Source of the DNA: an uncultured Acetatifactor sp.
Lineage (GTDB): Bacteria; Bacillota; Clostridia; Lachnospirales; Lachnospiraceae
Direction of reading: 5' to 3'
NCBI RefSeq assembly: GCF_910585425.1
Contig: NZ_CAJUCP010000023.1
Location: forward strand, 1-64,000
DNA length: 64,000 nt
Within the stretch, counting starts at the first letter, position 1. Every line of letters starts with the position of its first letter. Positions 16,911 through 26,201 of the stretch are shown in pieces. A model generated the notes under the pieces. It had not been told where the DNA came from. It ran no database searches and was given only the letters and a program-made list of their open reading frames with translations. Made by a program: the position numbers and the translations under genes.

Positions 16911-18077
16911 GTGGCAGAAAAGATATATCCCTTTCCATGGAATGGCAATTCTTTAGTTGAAAAGATGTATGAAGAACAGAATTATAAGGTTATTACAACT
17001 TGCTCTCAGTCAGGAAATGCTATTTTATTCTTCTCTGGAAACGGTCTATACTTTCCTGATGAAACGGAAACGTTTTATGATACCGTCTGCAAAAAAGACA
17101 GATATGAATGGGAACATGTTGCGAAGTCTCCATTGATACAAAGATGCTTTTCGAAAATCATTTTTATAAGGGATATATATAAACAGTGGTATGTAAAAGG
17201 AATCAATCATAAAGTCAATTCTGTTACAAAATTGATTGAATTGATGCGTCACCTGACCCAAGGAGAGCATATTGTCACTTGCGGCAATTCAGCTGGAGGC
17301 TATATGGCTGTGCTTGTAGGAAAAGAAATTGGTGCAGAAAAGATTTTTAGTTTTTCGGGGCAGTTTTCTTGTTGGAATAGAATAAATGAAGAACCTATGT
17401 TACAGCTATATAAAAGAGACTCTGATTACAACAAATGGTATGGAACGGAGCATTTGCTAAAAAAATCTGGGGGGGTATTTTATTTCTATCCGGCATATTG
17501 CAAACAGGATGAGGAACAGATTGTCCTGGCTAAGGACGCGGTAGAAGAAGGTATTTATCCATTTGCCTTTGATGGGGATGTCCATGGAGTGACTGTCGCG
17601 GCAGAATGCTACAAGTATATTCTGACAATGGATAACGGACGGCTGATAGACCTATCAGAAAAATATAAATCTCAGGTAATACAAAAAGATGACTTCTTTT
17701 TTGATGTTTTACATATGGCCCAAGGAGCATCGGGAAAGCTGGGATTTGCGGAGGCTGTTTTGGCGATAAGCAGATTGATAAAGAGAGAGGGCAGGAAGCA
17801 GAACTTGGTAGTGTGCCCGTATGGAGAAAAGGGCAGGCTTGTTAAAAGCGTCTTGAATGAGATTTTTGGTATTCGGGAAATGGCGGTTGTGGATAATCAT
17901 CTCTGTGCAACGGAGGAGGGCATTATTTCAATAGCGGAGCTGGCAAAGGCAAAAGAAAAATATACAGTTTTACTGTCAACGGAAAAAAGTGATATTAAAG
18001 AATACCTTATGCATGAAATTTCAAAGAGTGAACATGCTGATGTGTTTGATGTTTCGGCTCTGGGAAGATGTGAGTAG
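16911..18077 (+). CDS. Alpha/beta-hydrolase-like protein with C-terminal Rossmann domain
   Basis: 388 residues from the GTG at 16911, chosen because a purine-rich GGGGGAAG site lies just upstream and the previous gene ends at 16897. The core shows CGNSAGGYMAVLVG, a nucleophile elbow of the G-x-S-x-G type, and a late FDGDVHGVT that could supply the Asp/His. It may be an esterase or acyltransferase acting on the glycan; unproven. The C-terminal ~110 residues (NLVVCPYGEKGRLVK, AVVDNHLC, IISIAEL) look like the cluster's recurrent Rossmann domain. A G7 tract at 17469-17475 is in frame. AT-rich relative to the flanks. Confidence 0.6.
   Translation: MAEKIYPFPWNGNSLVEKMYEEQNYKVITTCSQSGNAILFFSGNGLYFPDETETFYDTVCKKDRYEWEHVAKSPLIQRCFSKIIFIRDIYKQWYVKGINHKVNSVTKLIELMRHLTQGEHIVTCGNSAGGYMAVLVGKEIGAEKIFSFSGQFSCWNRINEEPMLQLYKRDSDYNKWYGTEHLLKKSGGVFYFYPAYCKQDEEQIVLAKDAVEEGIYPFAFDGDVHGVTVAAECYKYILTMDNGRLIDLSEKYKSQVIQKDDFFFDVLHMAQGASGKLGFAEAVLAISRLIKREGRKQNLVVCPYGEKGRLVKSVLNEIFGIREMAVVDNHLCATEEGIISIAELAKAKEKYTVLLSTEKSDIKEYLMHEISKSEHADVFDVSALGRCE
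17469..17475 (+). repeat. Poly-G tract G7 (in frame)
   Basis: In the hydrolase-like gene, coding Ser-Gly-Gly-Val; a slip would remove the C-terminal half. Confidence 0.9.
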
Positions 18078-18186
18078 TATCGTTTATTTCTTAATTATGC
18101 AGAATCCTCTCATTTGTGTGAATGGTGTTCAGGGAGAATGTGCTTGGACTATTTTTGAGGGTATAAGTTCAGAAAGGAATAGAGAC

Positions 18187-19056
18187 ATGGTGGTTGTTCG
18201 TATTTGGGAAGGGCTGGGAAACCAGATGTTCCAATATGCGTATGCCTATGCATTGCGGCAGAGGACAGGGCATACGGTCTGCCTTGACCTGCGTCATTGC
18301 AACAGGGGGGATTTTCCCTTTGAAAAGAAAGATATTGTAAAAAGAGAAGTGGGAATCCAACATTTTTCGATATCCATGAAGCACATTGACACACGAAAAA
18401 TATTCGGTTTAAGATGTCTTGAAAATACAAGGAAAATATATGTTCCTCAGTATGGTTTATTGAAACAGAGAATCGGTAGATGGGGAATAGTAGAAGATGC
18501 AGATAGAATAACGGACTGTCTCCAAGACATCATGGAACCAAGGGCATTCACTTATGTAAATGCGCATTGCATGAACAGAAAGTATTATAGTGGTTACAGA
18601 GAAGGCTTGCTGAGAGAACTTAAGCTGAAGAGAGAAGTGCGCATATCGAATGATTTAAAGAAAATACTGCGAGATGATAATACAGTTTCCATCCATATTA
18701 GGCTTACAGATTACTTACGGAATCCTATAGCAATATGCCGACAGGAATACTATGACAGGGCAATACAATGTATAAAAGAGAAAATTGAGAATCCATGTTT
18801 TCTTATCTTTACAGATGATTTGCATATGGCGAAAGCAAGATACCGTTTTAGAGAAAACATTTATTGGGTGAACGAAGAAGGATGTACAGATTACGAAGAA
18901 CTGGCAATTATGTCAAAGTGTAGGCACAATATTATCGCAGAAAGCACATTCAGTTATTGGGGAGCTTGGCTGAATGCAAATCCGGAAAAGATTGTAATAG
19001 CACCTAGAAAGTGGTTTGGAGGAAGGCTGTATGAGGAGGGGTGGAAGAAACTGTGA
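18187..19056 (+). CDS. Alpha-1,2-fucosyltransferase-like glycosyltransferase (GT11), second copy
   Basis: 289 residues. Starts MVVVRIWEGLGNQMFQYAYA, with HIRLTDYLRNP in the donor motif and IIAESTFSYWGAWLN at the C-terminus. The usual HxRxGDY motif has Thr for Gly, so donor binding may differ. The start at 18187 (AAAGGA upstream) matches the family's N-terminus; a longer frame from 17989 overlaps the previous gene and lacks similarity. Its stop overlaps the next gene's GTG by 4 bp (GTGA). Only distantly similar to the GT11 at 6624, so it is not a recent duplication. Confidence 0.82.
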   Translation: MVVVRIWEGLGNQMFQYAYAYALRQRTGHTVCLDLRHCNRGDFPFEKKDIVKREVGIQHFSISMKHIDTRKIFGLRCLENTRKIYVPQYGLLKQRIGRWGIVEDADRITDCLQDIMEPRAFTYVNAHCMNRKYYSGYREGLLRELKLKREVRISNDLKKILRDDNTVSIHIRLTDYLRNPIAICRQEYYDRAIQCIKEKIENPCFLIFTDDLHMAKARYRFRENIYWVNEEGCTDYEELAIMSKCRHNIIAESTFSYWGAWLNANPEKIVIAPRKWFGGRLYEEGWKKL

Positions 19057-20342
19057 AAAGTAAATCAAATCTTGATAAGATAGACATCGTGATGACAACA
19101 GATGAGAACTATATTTTGCAGACACGGGTTACGATATGGTCTATGGCAAAGGCTTCCGCCGCTGAATACGAATATAGAATTCATGTCCTATGTGACGGAG
19201 CACTTTCGCCTGTCAGCAGAAACAAGCTGCTTGAGATGGAATATTTATTTGACAATATTTCAATACATTTTATAGAGGTGGAAAGAAGCATCTTTGAGAA
19301 ATCAAAGCTCACTTCCTTTTATACGATGGCATCTTATTATAGACTTATTATGACAGAAGTGATAGAGGCAGAAAAATGTGTTTTCCTGGATGGGGACATT
19401 ATAGTCAGGACTGATATTTCTGAGCTTTTTCAAACAGATTTAGAGGGAAGTTATATTGCCGGTGTACCCGATTGCGGAATAAGGTGCAGGTTAGAAAGGT
19501 TTCTGGAACATCAGAAAATCATCAATCTTCCAACGATGGATAAATACGTGAATGCTGGCGTATTGGTGTGGAATCTTAAAAAAATGAGAGAAGACAATCT
19601 GTACTTAAAGTTTCTCTCATATATCGGTGAGGGATATCCGAGTATGGATAATGATATCCTCAATAAGTGCTGCTACGGAAAGATAAAACTGTTAAATATA
19701 AAGTACAATTTTTTTGCGGAATTTTTTGGAAGAGAGGGGAAGTTAAAAGAGGGTGGATACAGCGATGGTGAACTCCATGATTTGAATGAGAATGAAATGA
19801 TTATCCACTTTTCGGGTCGATTTAAGCCATGGGAATATGTCAGAGTGAATAGAAGTGAGATATGGTGGAATGCGGCAAGGGAGGCTTTAGCGGAGAGCGA
19901 CTATGTGGCAATGTACGATGCAGCTAAAAGTCTATCTGTTCAAAGTGACTGGTCATATTTACTGGAAAAGATTGGGCAATATAAAGATATCATTATCGTT
20001 GGCTTTTCCGATATTGGAAAGAATGTGGCAGACGCGCTTTTGTGGAGGGAAGCCAATAAGATAGGATGCTTTTGTGATAATGACAGGAAGAAACAGGGTA
20101 AGATATATAAACAAAAGGAAGTCCTGTCCATAGAAGGGGCAAATGAGAACTATCCCTGTGGGCTATGGATAATAACAAGTCAAAACTACCATAGAGAAAT
20201 TAAAAAACAATTGGAGGATATGGGAATAGGCATTGACAGAATTATCAGATATGTAGATAAAAGTGAGGCTTATTATGAAGCAGTCGATGACAGATATCAA
20301 GAGCTTGAAGAGAAGGAAAAGGTATTGAGGACGGGTGGATGA
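19053..20342 (+). CDS. GT8-family glycosyltransferase with C-terminal Rossmann domain
   Basis: 429 residues from the GTG at 19053, which overlaps the previous stop. The N-terminal ~285 residues are GT8 (retaining, UDP-Glc/UDP-Gal type, as in LPS glycosyltransferases): IDIVMTTDENYILQT, CVFLDGDIIVRTD with the DGD metal site, YVNAGVLVWNLKKM, SMDNDILN, IHFSGRFKPWEY. From ~313, DIIIVGFSDIGKNVAD and GCFCDNDRKKQGK form the recurrent Rossmann domain; this copy is very close to the one at the N-terminus of the methyltransferase at 13060, although on the opposite end of the enzyme. The stop overlaps the next ATG (ATGA). Confidence 0.8.
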   Translation: MKSKSNLDKIDIVMTTDENYILQTRVTIWSMAKASAAEYEYRIHVLCDGALSPVSRNKLLEMEYLFDNISIHFIEVERSIFEKSKLTSFYTMASYYRLIMTEVIEAEKCVFLDGDIIVRTDISELFQTDLEGSYIAGVPDCGIRCRLERFLEHQKIINLPTMDKYVNAGVLVWNLKKMREDNLYLKFLSYIGEGYPSMDNDILNKCCYGKIKLLNIKYNFFAEFFGREGKLKEGGYSDGELHDLNENEMIIHFSGRFKPWEYVRVNRSEIWWNAAREALAESDYVAMYDAAKSLSVQSDWSYLLEKIGQYKDIIIVGFSDIGKNVADALLWREANKIGCFCDNDRKKQGKIYKQKEVLSIEGANENYPCGLWIITSQNYHREIKKQLEDMGIGIDRIIRYVDKSEAYYEAVDDRYQELEEKEKVLRTGG

Positions 20343-21277
20343 AAATATTAATCCTAGGCGCCGCCGGATTTATTGGAAGGAATTTGGTTGAAAACCTTAT
20401 TGGCAATATGGAGCATGAGCTATATTTGTTTGATAGAAATAGCTTACAGGGGCAGCTCCTGGCTCAAGAGAAAAATTGCCATATGATTTTTGGGCACTTT
20501 TCTCCAGAAACAGATTTCAATAATCTGACCAAAGGGATGGACATCGTCTACCATTTAATAAGCACTACTTTGCCCAATACATCAATGAAAAAAGTTTCGG
20601 ATGGCATCAGGGATAATGTCATGGTAACGGCACAGCTTTTAGAGGCATGTGCTGAAAATAAGGTGGGGAAGATAGTTTTTCTTTCATCGGGGGGGACTGT
20701 ATACGGCTTAAGCAAGCAGGTTCCCTTTCATGAAGGCGTTATAACGATGCCAATTTCCGCCTATGGTATGCAAAAGATAGCGATAGAGAAGTTATTATAT
20801 TTATACTACTATACTTATGGAATGGACTACAGAATTATCAGGTTGGCAAATCCATATGGAAGGTATCAGCGTCCTGATGGGGTTCAGGGAGTTATTGCTT
20901 CTTTTTTGTATCGGGCTTTGAGGGATGAAGAGATATGTGTATATGGGGATGGAAAAATAGTCAGAGACTACATATATATTGACGATGCTATAAGTGCCAT
21001 AAAAAATATTACCAAGTATGACGGGGAATATAAAATATTTAATGTGGGTTCTGGAATTGGGACAAGTGTAAATGAGATAATTTGCGTAATAGAAAGGATA
21101 TTAGGAAGGACATTGAATGTTCGGTTTGAAAAGGGGAGAAAAGCGGATGTACCCATTAATATACTGGATATAAGCAGATATGAGGAAAACATAGGGCAAT
21201 TGATTCAGGTAACATTAGAGGAGGGTATCAGAAGAACTATGAAATACTATGGGGAACTTAACAGAATAGGGAAATAA
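20339..21277 (+). CDS. NAD-dependent epimerase/dehydratase
   Basis: 312 residues, extended short-chain dehydrogenase. GAAGFIGRNLVENL binds NAD, FLSSGGTVYG holds the catalytic Ser/Thr, YGMQKIAIEK gives YxxxK, and RLANPYGRYQRPDGVQGV resembles GalE-like enzymes. Substrate unknown; probably a UDP-sugar for this glycan. Translationally coupled to the GT8 gene by a 4-bp overlap. A G7 tract at 20689-20695 encodes the SGG of the active-site region and is in frame. Confidence 0.75.
   Translation: MKILILGAAGFIGRNLVENLIGNMEHELYLFDRNSLQGQLLAQEKNCHMIFGHFSPETDFNNLTKGMDIVYHLISTTLPNTSMKKVSDGIRDNVMVTAQLLEACAENKVGKIVFLSSGGTVYGLSKQVPFHEGVITMPISAYGMQKIAIEKLLYLYYYTYGMDYRIIRLANPYGRYQRPDGVQGVIASFLYRALRDEEICVYGDGKIVRDYIYIDDAISAIKNITKYDGEYKIFNVGSGIGTSVNEIICVIERILGRTLNVRFEKGRKADVPINILDISRYEENIGQLIQVTLEEGIRRTMKYYGELNRIGK
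20689..20695 (+). repeat. Poly-G tract G7 (in frame)
   Basis: In the epimerase active-site segment Ser-Ser-Gly-Gly-Thr; a slip would inactivate the enzyme. Confidence 0.9.
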
Positions 21278-21330
21278 GATATTAGCGCAACGAGATAGGG
21301 AATGAAACAACATTTCCGGAGGGATAAACA

Positions 21331-22344
21331 GTGAAGGGAAGTAGGAAAATGGAAAAGGCAGTTATTTATGGCAGAGGTGGTTATTACAGACAGCATAGGG
21401 ACAAATTGCCATCAGATATAGAGATAATTGCTTATGCAGACAGCTTTGTGGAGTCAGCAACATCAGCTACAGGAAAGCTATTTGAAGGGAAGCCTGTATT
21501 GCTTCCGTGGGAATTACATAAAGTAGATTATGACAAAGTGTATATCTGTACAGATTACGCAGTGGGAAATAGGATTTTTTATACATTAATTGAAAATGAT
21601 GTTGCCCCTGATAAGATACTGTTTTTGAACAGGATAGTCTTTCCCGGAAGTTGGGAATATGTGGCGGCAGAAGACGGGGGGGTGATTTCATCAATTGATG
21701 GAATCCGGATAAAGGAGCGTTATATCACAGACTTCGACATTATTGTAGAGATATTTGTAAAGGGAGCATATCGTGCGATACTGCCGTTCTCGGATTATAT
21801 CGTCATCGATATGGGGATGAACATCGGAGCAGCCTCCCTGTATTTTGCGCAGAAACCAGAGGTAAGCAAGGTTTATGGATTCGAGCCGTTTCCAGACACT
21901 TACGAACAGGCTATAGAGAATTTTGCGAGGAATGAACAGCCCATCAGAGATAAGATTGAGGCATATAATATAGCGCTATTGGATGTAGAGGGCGCGATGA
22001 GGGTAGCGGTTCCGTATGAACAGACAGGATGGCGCAATATCTTTTCACAGGATAAGGACAAGGAGCAGACGGAGATTGTTTGCAGAGAGGCAGGGAAGGT
22101 CATTGGAGATATATTGAAGGAGAATCATGGTAAAAATGTGGTATTGAAATGTGATGTTGAGGGATCGGAATTCAAGATTTTCGAATCATTGGAAGCCGCT
22201 TCCTGCTTTAGCAGAATAGATGCTGTCATGATGGAAGTTCATGGGGATTCCGCTCCACTGACAGGTATGCTCAGAAAGCATGGCTATAAGTTGTTCCTGC
22301 TGGGTGAAGCGAGTGGGATTCAGATGTTATATGCAGTGAAATGA
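21331..22344 (+). CDS. FkbM-family methyltransferase with N-terminal Rossmann domain
   Basis: 337 residues from the GTG at 21331, seven bases after GGAGGG; an ATG at 21349 is an alternative. Residues 1-105 (KAVIYGRGGYYRQH, YADSFVES, YICTDYAVG) are the recurrent Rossmann domain. The C-terminal part is FkbM: VIDMGMNIGAASLYFA, KVYGFEPFPDTYEQA, VVLKCDVEGSEFKIFESL. Expected sugar or glycan O-methylation with SAM. A G7 tract at 21676-21682 joins the two domains in frame. It is the intact counterpart of the off-frame FkbM at 5828, but with a different architecture. Confidence 0.75.
   Translation: MKGSRKMEKAVIYGRGGYYRQHRDKLPSDIEIIAYADSFVESATSATGKLFEGKPVLLPWELHKVDYDKVYICTDYAVGNRIFYTLIENDVAPDKILFLNRIVFPGSWEYVAAEDGGVISSIDGIRIKERYITDFDIIVEIFVKGAYRAILPFSDYIVIDMGMNIGAASLYFAQKPEVSKVYGFEPFPDTYEQAIENFARNEQPIRDKIEAYNIALLDVEGAMRVAVPYEQTGWRNIFSQDKDKEQTEIVCREAGKVIGDILKENHGKNVVLKCDVEGSEFKIFESLEAASCFSRIDAVMMEVHGDSAPLTGMLRKHGYKLFLLGEASGIQMLYAVK
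21676..21682 (+). repeat. Poly-G tract G7 (in frame)
   Basis: Codes Asp-Gly-Gly-Val between the Rossmann and FkbM domains. Confidence 0.9.
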
Positions 22345-22354
22345 GGTTGAGGAT

Positions 22355-22873
22355 ATGGAAAATCTGTATGGATATGATGAATTGTGCAGGATAATTGAAT
22401 CCTGTGTGACAGAGACAGATTATAAAAGCATTTCAGAATGCAAGAGCCTTCTTATGGTAGCTGTCAATGAAGAGGTGAGGCTAAAGAGATGCGTGGACAG
22501 TCTTTTGAAGGAAAGTCCGGGAATGCAGATTGTTTTCATCGCCCAACCTTCCATGGTGCCCGTGTTGAAGCAATGGTATGAAGCATGCCCGTCTATTGCC
22601 TGGAAAGGGAAATATACAGTGGAGGTGTTGAAGGAATTGGGGGATGAGGTGCGGCTCTCCCAACCGGAAGGCTTCTTTTATTTTAGTGAGCAGCCGGTAA
22701 ATATGCGGGATGAAAATTTTATGGAAATCGCCGCATTGCTGCAGCAACAGGGCGATGTACGTGTTTTCTGCAGTACGATTGGTGAGGATTTATATGAGTA
22801 TCATAATATACATCTATATTGCCAGGGAATCAGAATCTATAATGAGATTAATAAAATGATTGATTACATGTAA
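22355..22873 (+). CDS. Hypothetical protein in glycan cluster
   Basis: 172 residues; no family recognised. A central segment reads SLLMVAVNEEVRLKRCVDSLL, reminiscent of the first strand and helix of GT2 enzymes, but no DxD or acceptor region follows, so it may be a short relative or an unrelated fold. No signal peptide or membrane helix. It starts 10 bp after the FkbM gene with GAGGT upstream and ends 24 bp before a GT4, so it belongs to the same transcript. Confidence 0.5.
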   Translation: MENLYGYDELCRIIESCVTETDYKSISECKSLLMVAVNEEVRLKRCVDSLLKESPGMQIVFIAQPSMVPVLKQWYEACPSIAWKGKYTVEVLKELGDEVRLSQPEGFFYFSEQPVNMRDENFMEIAALLQQQGDVRVFCSTIGEDLYEYHNIHLYCQGIRIYNEINKMIDYM

Positions 22874-22897
22874 TACGGCAGGAAGGGATAGGGGCAG

Positions 22898-23980
22898 ATG
22901 AAGATTGGGATTCTATCGCAAAACAAGGAAAAGAATATCACGGGAATTAACAGGGTGACCCTTGGGACGCTCACAGAGCTGCTAAAACTGGATCAGGAAA
23001 ACCAATACAGCTTTATTGGAAGGACGGACTGGTTTTCCCTGCCCCTGGACAGTATTCCCTTTGTACCGGCGACGGACAGGGTGCTATCTCTCAATTACTT
23101 ATTGAAGGCCAATCCATTGGATATCATACATTCCCATTACAGGCCGTTCCATGTCGGCAGCCGTATCCCATGCGGAAAGATATTGACGATTCATGACTTG
23201 ATTCCGCTGCTTTTTCCGGAATGGTACGGCAGCCAGTATGGCTATTATAATGAAGCTATTCGACAGGGGGCGGCAGAAGCGGATATCATCATAGCCGTTT
23301 CAGAGTACACAAAGCGGGATATTGTGGAATATTATGGAATTCCTGAAGAAAAAATAAAGGTGGTCTATAATGGATTGTTTCCTCCGAAGCTTTTTGCGGA
23401 GACGGCAGTGGGAGAGGCGGTCGCAGGGCTGGAGAGGGAAGACTTTCTTTTGTCTGTGTCCGGTGTGGGGCCGCATAAAAACCAGACAGGACTGGTGGAG
23501 GGCTTTCTGCGGTACAGACAGCATCATCCGGATAGCAATCTGAAGTTAGTTCTCACAGGGCCTGTACGCCGATATGAGGTGATTCGCGAGATTTTGGAGA
23601 AGCATAAGGATGCGGAAAAATACATTGTTTTCACGGGATTTGTGACCGATGCGCAGCTTGTATGGCTGTACCGAAGGGCGATTGCGTTTCTTTATGTCTC
23701 TTTCTATGAGGGGTTTGGTCTGCCTATATTGGAAGCTTTGTCTGTAGGAAAAGCAGTTATCTGTTCTGATACTACGTCCATGCCAGAGGTAGGCGGCAAT
23801 GCGGTGGAATATTGTAATCCCCATGATGCAGATTCCATCGAAGCTGCGATAACACATGTAATAAATGATGTTGAATACAGATGTGGGCTGGAGGCGCTGG
23901 CGTCAAAACAGGCGGCGTTGTTCTCCTATGAGCGGGCGGCCCGTGAAACTTTGGATATTTATCGACGATTTCTAAAATAG
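22898..23980 (+). CDS. GT4-family glycosyltransferase
   Basis: 360 residues, GT-B fold. LTIHDLIPLLFPEWYG and IIAVSEYTKRDIVEYYG are typical of GT4 enzymes related to mannosyl- and rhamnosyl-transferases. The donor domain shows LLSVSGVGPHKNQTGLVE, VFTGFVTDAQLVWLYRRA, SFYEGFGLPILEALSVG (E-x7-E motif) and SDTTSMPEVGGNA. Cytoplasmic; adds one sugar to a growing glycan. Confidence 0.82.
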   Translation: MKIGILSQNKEKNITGINRVTLGTLTELLKLDQENQYSFIGRTDWFSLPLDSIPFVPATDRVLSLNYLLKANPLDIIHSHYRPFHVGSRIPCGKILTIHDLIPLLFPEWYGSQYGYYNEAIRQGAAEADIIIAVSEYTKRDIVEYYGIPEEKIKVVYNGLFPPKLFAETAVGEAVAGLEREDFLLSVSGVGPHKNQTGLVEGFLRYRQHHPDSNLKLVLTGPVRRYEVIREILEKHKDAEKYIVFTGFVTDAQLVWLYRRAIAFLYVSFYEGFGLPILEALSVGKAVICSDTTSMPEVGGNAVEYCNPHDADSIEAAITHVINDVEYRCGLEALASKQAALFSYERAARETLDIYRRFLK

Positions 23981-23990
23981 AGGGATTGAG

Positions 23991-25100
23991 ATGAAAAGGA
24001 TATTGCATATGACTCCGCCTGAAATCAAGAATGGGGTATATAGATATATTTTTAATCATATGGGATATATTAATCAGGAGGAGTACCAGTTTGCTTTTTT
24101 GACGAAGGTTGCAGAAGAGCTAAAGCAGACAAAGGAGTATGGAGCGTATCGTTTTCCGGTTCATAGTTTGAAGCATACGGAGAGGGAAAACAAAAGCGCC
24201 TTGGAAAGGGAAATCAGAAGTATATTAAAGGAAGGGTATGACGTGATTCATCTTCATACAAGTTCATGGAGGGGCTTTTTCATTGAGGAAATTGCTATGG
24301 ACATGGGGATAAAGAAGGTCATTGTACATTCGCATAGCACAGGGATTGACGTGGCAGACAACTTGGAGCGGACAGAAAGATTGGCGGAGCATGATAAATA
24401 TAAAGAGAGGTTCACTTTACGGTATGCGACGGATGTGTGCGCCTGCTCGCGACCGGCAGGGGACTGGCTTTTTGGCGCACAGATACCCAGAGAAAAAATC
24501 CACATATTGCCGAATGCCATTGACGTAGAGCGATATCGTTTTCGGCCAGAAATCAGACTAAAAAAACGCAGGGAGCTGGGACTGGATGATAGGATTATAA
24601 TCGGGAATGTCGGACGCTATTGTTACCAGAAGAATCAGGAATTTCTGATTAGAACATTTTCAGCAGCGCGTCAGCAGAATGCAAAACTGTTCCTTATATT
24701 GATGGGGGAAGGCATAGCGGAACTTCAGCTAAAGGAATTGGCCAAGGAACTTCATATGGAAGCAGAGGTGTTATTTATGGGATGGCAGGAAGACGTGGAA
24801 GAATACCTGCAAGCAATGGATGTGTTCTGTCTGCCCTCCAGATTCGAAGGTCTGCCAATCTCTGCAATCGAGGCACAGGCAGCTGGATTAAAATGCCTGA
24901 TATCAGATGCCGTATCAGAAGAAATCTTGTTGACGGATCAGGCGATGTTATTGCCTTTGGAAGAAGGCATATGGCAGAAAGCCCTGACAGATATTGAGGC
25001 AAATGACGCGAGGGAGCTATATGGCAGGAAGCTGCAGGAACAGGGATATGATTTAAGGACAGCGGCTGGCAAATTGACAGAGCTATATGATGGAAATTGA
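23991..25100 (+). CDS. GT4-family glycosyltransferase (EpsF-like)
   Basis: 369 residues. The N-terminal domain (GVYRYIFNHMGYI, VIHLHTSSWRGFFIEEIA, VIVHSHSTG) resembles exopolysaccharide glycosyltransferases of the EpsF type; the donor domain has IGNVGRYCYQKNQEFLI, LILMGEG, LFMGWQEDVEEYLQAM and LPSRFEGLPISAIEAQAAG. It begins 11 bp after the preceding GT4. Acts in the cytoplasm on a lipid-linked intermediate; sugar unknown. Confidence 0.82.
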   Translation: MKRILHMTPPEIKNGVYRYIFNHMGYINQEEYQFAFLTKVAEELKQTKEYGAYRFPVHSLKHTERENKSALEREIRSILKEGYDVIHLHTSSWRGFFIEEIAMDMGIKKVIVHSHSTGIDVADNLERTERLAEHDKYKERFTLRYATDVCACSRPAGDWLFGAQIPREKIHILPNAIDVERYRFRPEIRLKKRRELGLDDRIIIGNVGRYCYQKNQEFLIRTFSAARQQNAKLFLILMGEGIAELQLKELAKELHMEAEVLFMGWQEDVEEYLQAMDVFCLPSRFEGLPISAIEAQAAGLKCLISDAVSEEILLTDQAMLLPLEEGIWQKALTDIEANDARELYGRKLQEQGYDLRTAAGKLTELYDGN

Positions 25101-25127
25101 TTCAATGAGTGGGAAGTCGGCAAAAGC

Positions 25128-26201
25128 ATGAGTGAGAGAAAGATATATATTTTTGGTGCCCATTCCAGGGCGCAGACATTGGCGGCATACCTGGAATATC
25201 TGTATCAGGATGTGTCTATAGAGGCCTTTTTGTATGACGATATGGATAAGAACCCTGAACAGATAGGGGATACGGCGGTTATCAAGTGGGATACAGAGAC
25301 ATATATCCACACAGAATATCCGGTATACATAGCAACACGAGGAATCTACCACGAAGGTATCCGAAGAAAATTGGAGGGAATGGGGGTCAGGACGGTCATT
25401 CCTGTGACATATGAACTGGATAAAGACCTTCGAAACAACTATCTGCAAAAGTACTTTTCTGCAAAAGGGCTTGAGTTTCCAAAGATTGACCGATTAGGGG
25501 GATTGGCGGAAATAGAAGCCGCCATATATGTAGCAAGGGCGATATCGGATTGTCGCCTGCATAGTAAATACATATTGGCTCCTTATGAAAAAGAAATACA
25601 GGTAGGAGCGGCCCTGACGGAAGAGAGAATTGCCTCTGGAATTTTGACAGATGATACAGGAGATAATATTTCTGTCAGAAACCGACAGTTCTGCGAACTG
25701 ACAGCCCTTTACTGGATTTGGAAGAATGCCAAAGAGGATATTGTGGGACTGGTGCATTACCGCAGGCATTTTATTCTGCCGCCGGACTGGCTGGAGCGGA
25801 TGATGGTAAACGGGGTGGATGTCATCCTGCCGGTTCCGCTGCATGTGGTGCCTAATCTTAGAGATAATTTCAGGAAGCGCCATGATTCCGAGGATTGGGA
25901 TTATATGATGACGTACTTGAAGGGACGGGATGGGAAGGAAGCGCAGGAGGCAGAGGATTTCTTCAGGACGAATCTGTATTCGCCCTGTAATATGTTCATT
26001 ATGCGCAGGGAAGTGCTGGACGAGCTATGTGGATGGCTTTTTCCTATCCTGTTCGCGGTAGCGGGGCATAGTGGAGCTAAGGATGACAGTTATGCGAACC
26101 GGTATCCGGGCTTCCTTTCAGAGCGCCTGATTTCCTTCTTCTTTGAGAAGAACAGGGATAGATATAACATGGTATACTCCGACAAGAATTTCCTGGACTG
26201 A
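25128..26201 (+). CDS. DUF4422 glycosyltransferase-like protein with N-terminal Rossmann domain
   Basis: 357 residues. Residues 1-105 (KIYIFGAHSRAQTLAAY, FLYDDMDKNPEQ, VYIATRGIYHEGI) are the recurrent Rossmann domain. The rest is DUF4422, found in capsule and exopolysaccharide loci and thought to be a GT-A transferase: CELTALYWIWKNAKEDIVG, LVHYRRHFILPP, DVILPVPLHV, CNMFIMRREVLDELCGWLF. Last gene of the co-directional cluster; a 339-nt gap follows. Confidence 0.75.
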   Translation: MSERKIYIFGAHSRAQTLAAYLEYLYQDVSIEAFLYDDMDKNPEQIGDTAVIKWDTETYIHTEYPVYIATRGIYHEGIRRKLEGMGVRTVIPVTYELDKDLRNNYLQKYFSAKGLEFPKIDRLGGLAEIEAAIYVARAISDCRLHSKYILAPYEKEIQVGAALTEERIASGILTDDTGDNISVRNRQFCELTALYWIWKNAKEDIVGLVHYRRHFILPPDWLERMMVNGVDVILPVPLHVVPNLRDNFRKRHDSEDWDYMMTYLKGRDGKEAQEAEDFFRTNLYSPCNMFIMRREVLDELCGWLFPILFAVAGHSGAKDDSYANRYPGFLSERLISFFFEKNRDRYNMVYSDKNFLD

